Both the position numbers and the translations under genes were made by a program. 10,759 bases of DNA from Bacteroidales bacterium (GTDB lineage: Bacteria > Bacteroidota > Bacteroidia > Bacteroidales > VadinHA17). The notes beneath the pieces were generated by a model. It had not been told where the DNA came from, made no database searches, and saw only the letters and a program-made list of their open reading frames with translations. The DNA lies in the NCBI GenBank assembly GCA_013314865.1, contig JABUEV010000045.1, positions 1 through 10,759 of the forward strand, read 5' to 3'. This document shows, one piece after another, positions 7,298 through 10,759 of this stretch; the stretch's first letter is position 1, and every line of letters begins with the position of its first letter.

Positions 7298-8872
7298 TCA
7301 AACACCTGCTGTTACCTCACCGATTTTTTTGATTTCATTATTGCCGTTCCTGTTTCCGTTCAGTCCTTCAATGATGTTAAGCATCCTTTCAGTTGCTTTT
7401 ATTGCAGATTCTGTCTGGTCGGCATCGAGACCCTTTGTTCTGAACTCCCTTCCCCGGTAATTCCAGGTTATAATTGTTTCCACAAGAGCATCTGTCTTTC
7501 CTCCTGGCGGTATTGAAACTTCATAATCAGTAAGAACAGGCAGTTCCTTGCCAAGCTTGTCGTATATAATCCTAAGAGCCTTCATAAATGCGTCATACTG
7601 TCCGTCACCTGAAGAGGTTTCCTGGTATAACTTCCCTTCAATCTCTATCTGTACACTGGCAAATGGCTTCAATCCATATGAAAGTGAAAGAGAATAATTT
7701 TTAATAAATATTCTGTAGCTGGCACGGTCATTCCCGAGAACGTCAGATATTATGAAAGGAAGGTCCTCGGTTGTGACATTCTCTTTCTTGTCGCCAAGCT
7801 CAATCACACGCTGGGTTACTTTTGCGATAGATTCAGGGCTAAGGTCAAGTCCGAACTCCTCAAGGTTCTTTTTAATGGTGGCTTTTCCCGATTGTTTTCC
7901 GAGAGCATATTTTCTCTTTCTCCCAAATCTTTCAGGGAGAAGATTGTTATAGTAGAGATTATCCTTACTGTCTCCGTCGGCATGTACTCCTGATGTCTGT
8001 GTAAAGACATTTTCGCCAATGATCGGTTTATTGACCGGTATTCTGATGCCGCTGAATGTTTCTACAATCTTGCTGACCTTTGTAATCTGGTATTCATCCA
8101 CCCCGGTTTCAATTTGCATCTGATCGTGCAGTACACCAATTACGCTTGACAAAGGAGCATTGCCTGCTCTTTCGCCCAGTCCGTTAACAGTAGTATGAAT
8201 ACCCCTGATCCCGGCTTTCACCGCATAGTAGATATTTGAGACGGCAAGGTCGTAATCGTTGTGCGGGTGAAAATCAAAATGGAGGTCAGGGTACCTTTCT
8301 GTCATTTTACTGCAGAATTCATAGGTTTCATCAGGGCTTAGTATTCCAAGGGTATCAGGAAGCATGAATCTTCTGATATTCTCATTCCTGAGTGAGTCGA
8401 CCATGTAAAATACATAATCAGGTGAGTTCTTCATTCCGTTTGACCAGTCCTCGAGGTAAATATTTACATGGATATCAAGCTCTTCTGCTCGCCTTATAAT
8501 CCATTTGATATCTGCAACATGCTGTTCAGGTGTTTTCCTGAGTTGTTTTTCGAGATGTCTTAGTGATCCTTTACAGAGCAGGTTGTCAACCTTACCGCCT
8601 GCATTATGAATCCAGTTCAGAGACACTTCACCATCAACGAAACCCAGTACTTCGACTCTTCTTTGAAGGTTGTTCTGTCTGGCCCATTCGGTTATTTTCC
8701 TGAGGGCTTCAAATTCCCCGGAAGAGACCCTGGCAGAAGCAATCTCAATCCTGTCAACCCTTACATCTTTCAGAAGAAGGGTGGCAATATGAAGTTTCTC
8801 AAGAGGAGTGTATGACACGCCTTGTGTCTGTTCACCGTCCCTGAGGGTTGTGTCCATTATTTCTATTCTCAT
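7298..8872 (-). CDS. cimA: Probable (R)-citramalate synthase (LeuA/CimA family)
   Basis: This 524 aa Claisen-condensing enzyme joins acetyl-CoA to a 2-oxo acid. The catalytic TIM barrel carries DTTLRDGEQTQG (7-18, with Arg11 and metal-binding Asp12), the metal-binding His202 and His204 in DFHPHNDYD, and NGLGERAGN at 230-238. A linker with SGVHADGDSKDN (294-305) leads to the regulatory LeuA dimerisation domain at about 385-500, containing SGDGQYDAF and IPPGGKTDALVET. From recalled sequence, the Leptospira interrogans citramalate synthase aligns almost without gaps at an offset of 5. Its pyruvate-specificity residues Leu81, Leu104 and Tyr144 correspond to Leu76, Leu99 and Tyr139 here. That favours pyruvate (isoleucine route) over 2-oxoisovalerate (leucine route). 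Databases often call such Bacteroidota proteins 2-isopropylmalate synthase. The start lies 41 bp inside leuD. The sequence after about residue 505 is a short Asn/Gly-rich tail. Confidence 0.82.
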   Translation of the reverse strand: MRIEIMDTTLRDGEQTQGVSYTPLEKLHIATLLLKDVRVDRIEIASARVSSGEFEALRKITEWARQNNLQRRVEVLGFVDGEVSLNWIHNAGGKVDNLLCKGSLRHLEKQLRKTPEQHVADIKWIIRRAEELDIHVNIYLEDWSNGMKNSPDYVFYMVDSLRNENIRRFMLPDTLGILSPDETYEFCSKMTERYPDLHFDFHPHNDYDLAVSNIYYAVKAGIRGIHTTVNGLGERAGNAPLSSVIGVLHDQMQIETGVDEYQITKVSKIVETFSGIRIPVNKPIIGENVFTQTSGVHADGDSKDNLYYNNLLPERFGRKRKYALGKQSGKATIKKNLEEFGLDLSPESIAKVTQRVIELGDKKENVTTEDLPFIISDVLGNDRASYRIFIKNYSLSLSYGLKPFASVQIEIEGKLYQETSSGDGQYDAFMKALRIIYDKLGKELPVLTDYEVSIPPGGKTDALVETIITWNYRGREFRTKGLDADQTESAIKATERMLNIIEGLNGNRNGNNEIKKIGEVTAGV

Positions 8873-9470
8873 TGCTCTGCTTATTTGATTCTTCGAAAGA
8901 AATAATCTGATCCTTAATACTTAAAAGATAATCAATATCATCAAGTCCTTTGAGAAGGCACTCTTTTTTAAAAGGATTTATGTCAAAATCCGCACTCTGA
9001 CCTGTCGGCAACACCGTTATTTTCTGAGATGGCAGATCTATTTTTACCTTTGTTTCAGGTGCTTTAAGAACCAGATGAAGAAGGTCGGAAAGGAATTTTT
9101 CCGGTACCACAACCGGTAAAAGGCCGTTATTAAGGGCGTTGTTACGGAAGATATCTGCGAAGAAGCTTGAGACTACAGCCCTGAAGCCGTAGTCATATAT
9201 AGCCCATACAGCGTGTTCTCGGCTTGAACCGCTTCCGAAGTTTTTACCTGCAACAAGTATTTTGCCTCCAAAAATGGGATTATTAAGCACAAAATTCATG
9301 TTTTTACTGCCGTCCTTGTTAAATCTCCAGTCGCGGAACAGGTTTTCACCGAATCCTTCCCTGGTTGTTGCGCTTAGGAACCTGGCGGGTATTATCTGGT
9401 CTGTGTCAACATTTTCAAGAGGCAACGGAACGCAAGTACTCTCGAGTATTTCAAATTTTTCTCTTGCCAT
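8832..9470 (-). CDS. leuD: 3-isopropylmalate dehydratase small subunit LeuD
   Basis: LeuD is the swivelling-domain subunit of the LeuCD isomerase. It completes the active site for interconverting 2- and 3-isopropylmalate, or citramalate and 3-methylmalate. The product is 212 aa (E. coli 201). Visible motifs are NVDTDQIIPARFL at 20-32, FRDWRF at about 45-50, NNPIFGGKILVAGKNFGSGSSREHAVWA (63-90, substrate-loop GSGSSREH), FFADIFRNNALNNGLLP at about 103-119 and the FDINPFKKECLLKGLDDIDYLL end of the fold at about 162-183. After that comes a polar Asn/Gln/Ser-rich tail that reads 41 bp into the synthase gene in another frame. The start is 20 bp after the leuC stop, with an AGGAAAA element about 15 bp upstream. 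Confidence 0.96.
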   Translation of the reverse strand: MAREKFEILESTCVPLPLENVDTDQIIPARFLSATTREGFGENLFRDWRFNKDGSKNMNFVLNNPIFGGKILVAGKNFGSGSSREHAVWAIYDYGFRAVVSSFFADIFRNNALNNGLLPVVVPEKFLSDLLHLVLKAPETKVKIDLPSQKITVLPTGQSADFDINPFKKECLLKGLDDIDYLLSIKDQIISFEESNKQSNENRNNGHNPQGR

Positions 9471-9490
9471 ATAATGTCAGATTTTTCCTG

Positions 9491-10759
9491 TTACAAAAAT
9501 TCCCTCGGGTCTGTAATTCTGCCTGTTATGGCAGCAGCAGCAGCGGTAAGAGGGCTTGCGAGTATTGTTCTTGCTCCCGGGCCCTGCCGGCCTTCGAAAT
9601 TCCTGTTTGAAGTTGAAACAGCATATTTACCCTGAGGTATTTTATCCTCATTCATTGCAAGACATGAGGAACAACCAGGCTCTCTGAGCTCAAACCCTGC
9701 CTTTTTCAGGATTTTTTCCAATCCTTCATCAACTGCCTGTTTTCTTACAGCTTTTGATCCGGGGACAATAAGCGCCGTTACATTAGATGCTTTCTTTTTG
9801 CCTTTGACCAGAGCTGTAAAGGCTCTCAGGTCCTCGATTCTTCCATTGGTACAACTGCCTACAAAGACATAGTCGACAGGATGTCCGAGAAGCTTCATCC
9901 CGGGAACAAAACCCATATAATGGAGTGACTTGAGGAATGAGTCGGTGACATCCGGATTTATGTCATCAACTGTGGGGATTGAATCATCGATTGCAATTGC
10001 CATTCCCGGGTTGGTACCGAAGGTTATCATTGGCCTTATCCGTGAAGCGTTGAATTCTATCTCTTTGTCGAATGATGCACCCGGGTCAGTCTCAAGCTTT
10101 CTCCATTCTGAAAAAAGTTCATAAGGCTTGGAGTTGCCGGAAAATGAGATACGGTTTTTAAGATATTCAAATGTAGTCTGATCAGGTGCAATAATTCCTC
10201 CGCGGGCCCCCATCTCTATGCTCATATTGCAGATTGTCATTCTTCCTTCCATACTGAGGTCTCTTATGACATCCCCGGCATACTCCACAAAATACCCTGT
10301 AGCACCGCCTGTTGTAAGCTGGGAAATAATATACATTATAACGTCTTTTGCAGTTACCCCCTTCTGAAGAGTGCCATTGACGGTTATTTTCATTTTTTTT
10401 GGTTTCGGCTGTAGAATACACTGTGTAGCCAGGACCATTTCGACCTCGCTTGTTCCGATGCCAAATGCTATTGCACCAAAGGCACCGTGTGTGGAAGTAT
10501 GACTGTCGCCGCATACTATTGTCATACCCGGAAGGGTGTAGCCAAGTTCAGGCCCGATTACATGCACTATTCCATTATTAGGATCATTGAGCCCATAAAA
10601 TTTAATACCATAGGTTCTGCAGTTTTCAGCAAGGGTTTCAACCTGTTTGCGGGATAACTCATCCCTGATGGGCTTGTCCTGATTCGTTGTGGGAATATTG
10701 TGATCGGCCGTGGCGATTGTTTTTTCGGGTCTGAAGACAGGTATTCCCCGCTTTCTGAG
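9491..10759 (-). CDS. leuC: 3-isopropylmalate dehydratase large subunit LeuC (5' end beyond window)
   Basis: LeuC is the [4Fe-4S] aconitase-family large subunit that pairs with LeuD. The frame is open from the window edge to a TAA and gives 422 residues. By alignment of the cluster cysteines with E. coli LeuC (466 aa), about 44 N-terminal residues are missing. The visible part starts at [21 protein letters not shown], and the DHN motif is typical. Then come [25 protein letters not shown], the first cluster Cys in [12 protein letters not shown] (near 9851-9853 on the DNA), and the other two in [14 protein letters not shown] (9662-9673). [14 protein letters not shown] lies near the end. A GTG at 10567 is internal and not the start. 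It precedes leuD by 20 bp, and the operon promoter must lie beyond the window. Confidence 0.96.
   Translation of the reverse strand, partial: LRKRGIPVFRPEKTIATADHNIPTTNQDKPIRDELSRKQVETLAENCRTYGIKFYGLNDPNNGIVHVIGPELGYTLPGMTIVCGDSHTSTHGAFGAIAFGIGTSEVEMVLATQCILQPKPKKMKITVNGTLQKGVTAKDVIMYIISQLTTGGATGYFVEYAGDVIRDLSMEGRMTICNMSIEMGARGGIIAPDQTTFEYLKNRISFSGNSKPYELFSEWRKLETDPGASFDKEIEFNASRIRPMITFGTNPGMAIAIDDSIPTVDDINPDVTDSFLKSLHYMGFVPGMKLLGHPVDYVFVGSCTNGRIEDLRAFTALVKGKKKASNVTALIVPGSKAVRKQAVDEGLEKILKKAGFELREPGCSSCLAMNEDKIPQGKYAVSTSNRNFEGRQGPGARTILASPLTAAAAAITGRITDPREFL

Noticed and set aside
9531..9545. GCA/CAG triplet run as a microsatellite
   Set aside because: It encodes the poly-Ala stretch in the LeuC C-terminal helix (TAAAAAIT), which is common in the family. 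It is short and needs no special explanation.
10182..10514. Minus-strand open frame of 110 codons inside leuC
   Set aside because: Out of frame with an intact leuC. The Arg/Tyr/Asn-rich composition is typical of a frame-shifted reading.
10565..10567. GTG as the start of leuC
   Set aside because: The frame stays open to the window edge and encodes conserved LeuC sequence upstream ([15 protein letters not shown]), so the true start is outside the window.

Overview
This window is a compact amino-acid biosynthesis region with every gene on the minus strand. I infer a Bacteroidota (Bacteroidetes) bacterium. The evidence is a bifunctional HisB with a zinc-less phosphatase loop, a long-form HisG, mostly absent or weak Shine-Dalgarno sites, and a promoter matching the Bacteroidetes pattern (TTG about 21 bp upstream of TAnnTTTG). 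The order of description below follows transcription, from high to low coordinates.

Region 1 (10759 to 6196) is a leu-type operon in the order leuC (5' end cut off by the window), leuD, a LeuA/CimA-family synthase, then a LeuB-family dehydrogenase. The synthase resembles Leptospira (R)-citramalate synthase closely and keeps the three residues that make that enzyme pyruvate-specific. The set may therefore convert pyruvate and acetyl-CoA to 2-oxobutyrate for isoleucine, as well as or instead of making leucine. LeuCD would act as isomerase and LeuB as oxidative decarboxylase in either pathway. No second leuA lies in the window.

Region 2 (6195 to 5969) is the intergenic control region. It holds a Bacteroidetes-type promoter, an 18-codon leader ORF with four consecutive His codons plus a fifth (MYSINLHHHHFHYCAQAR), and a GC-rich hairpin followed by a T tract just before hisG. 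An alternative pairing between the leader ORF and the terminator's 5' arm is also present. Together these form a complete, textbook-style histidine attenuator.

Region 3 (5968 to 1) is the histidine operon hisG-hisD-hisC-hisB-hisH-hisA-hisF. Each junction is a 1 to 8 bp stop/start overlap, suggesting translational coupling of the whole set. It encodes ATP phosphoribosyltransferase, histidinol dehydrogenase, histidinol-phosphate aminotransferase, the HisB fusion, and the IGP synthase subunits and isomerase. hisF runs off the window. The hisI/hisE functions are not seen and presumably follow hisF. No mobile elements, CRISPR arrays, tRNA or rRNA genes were seen.
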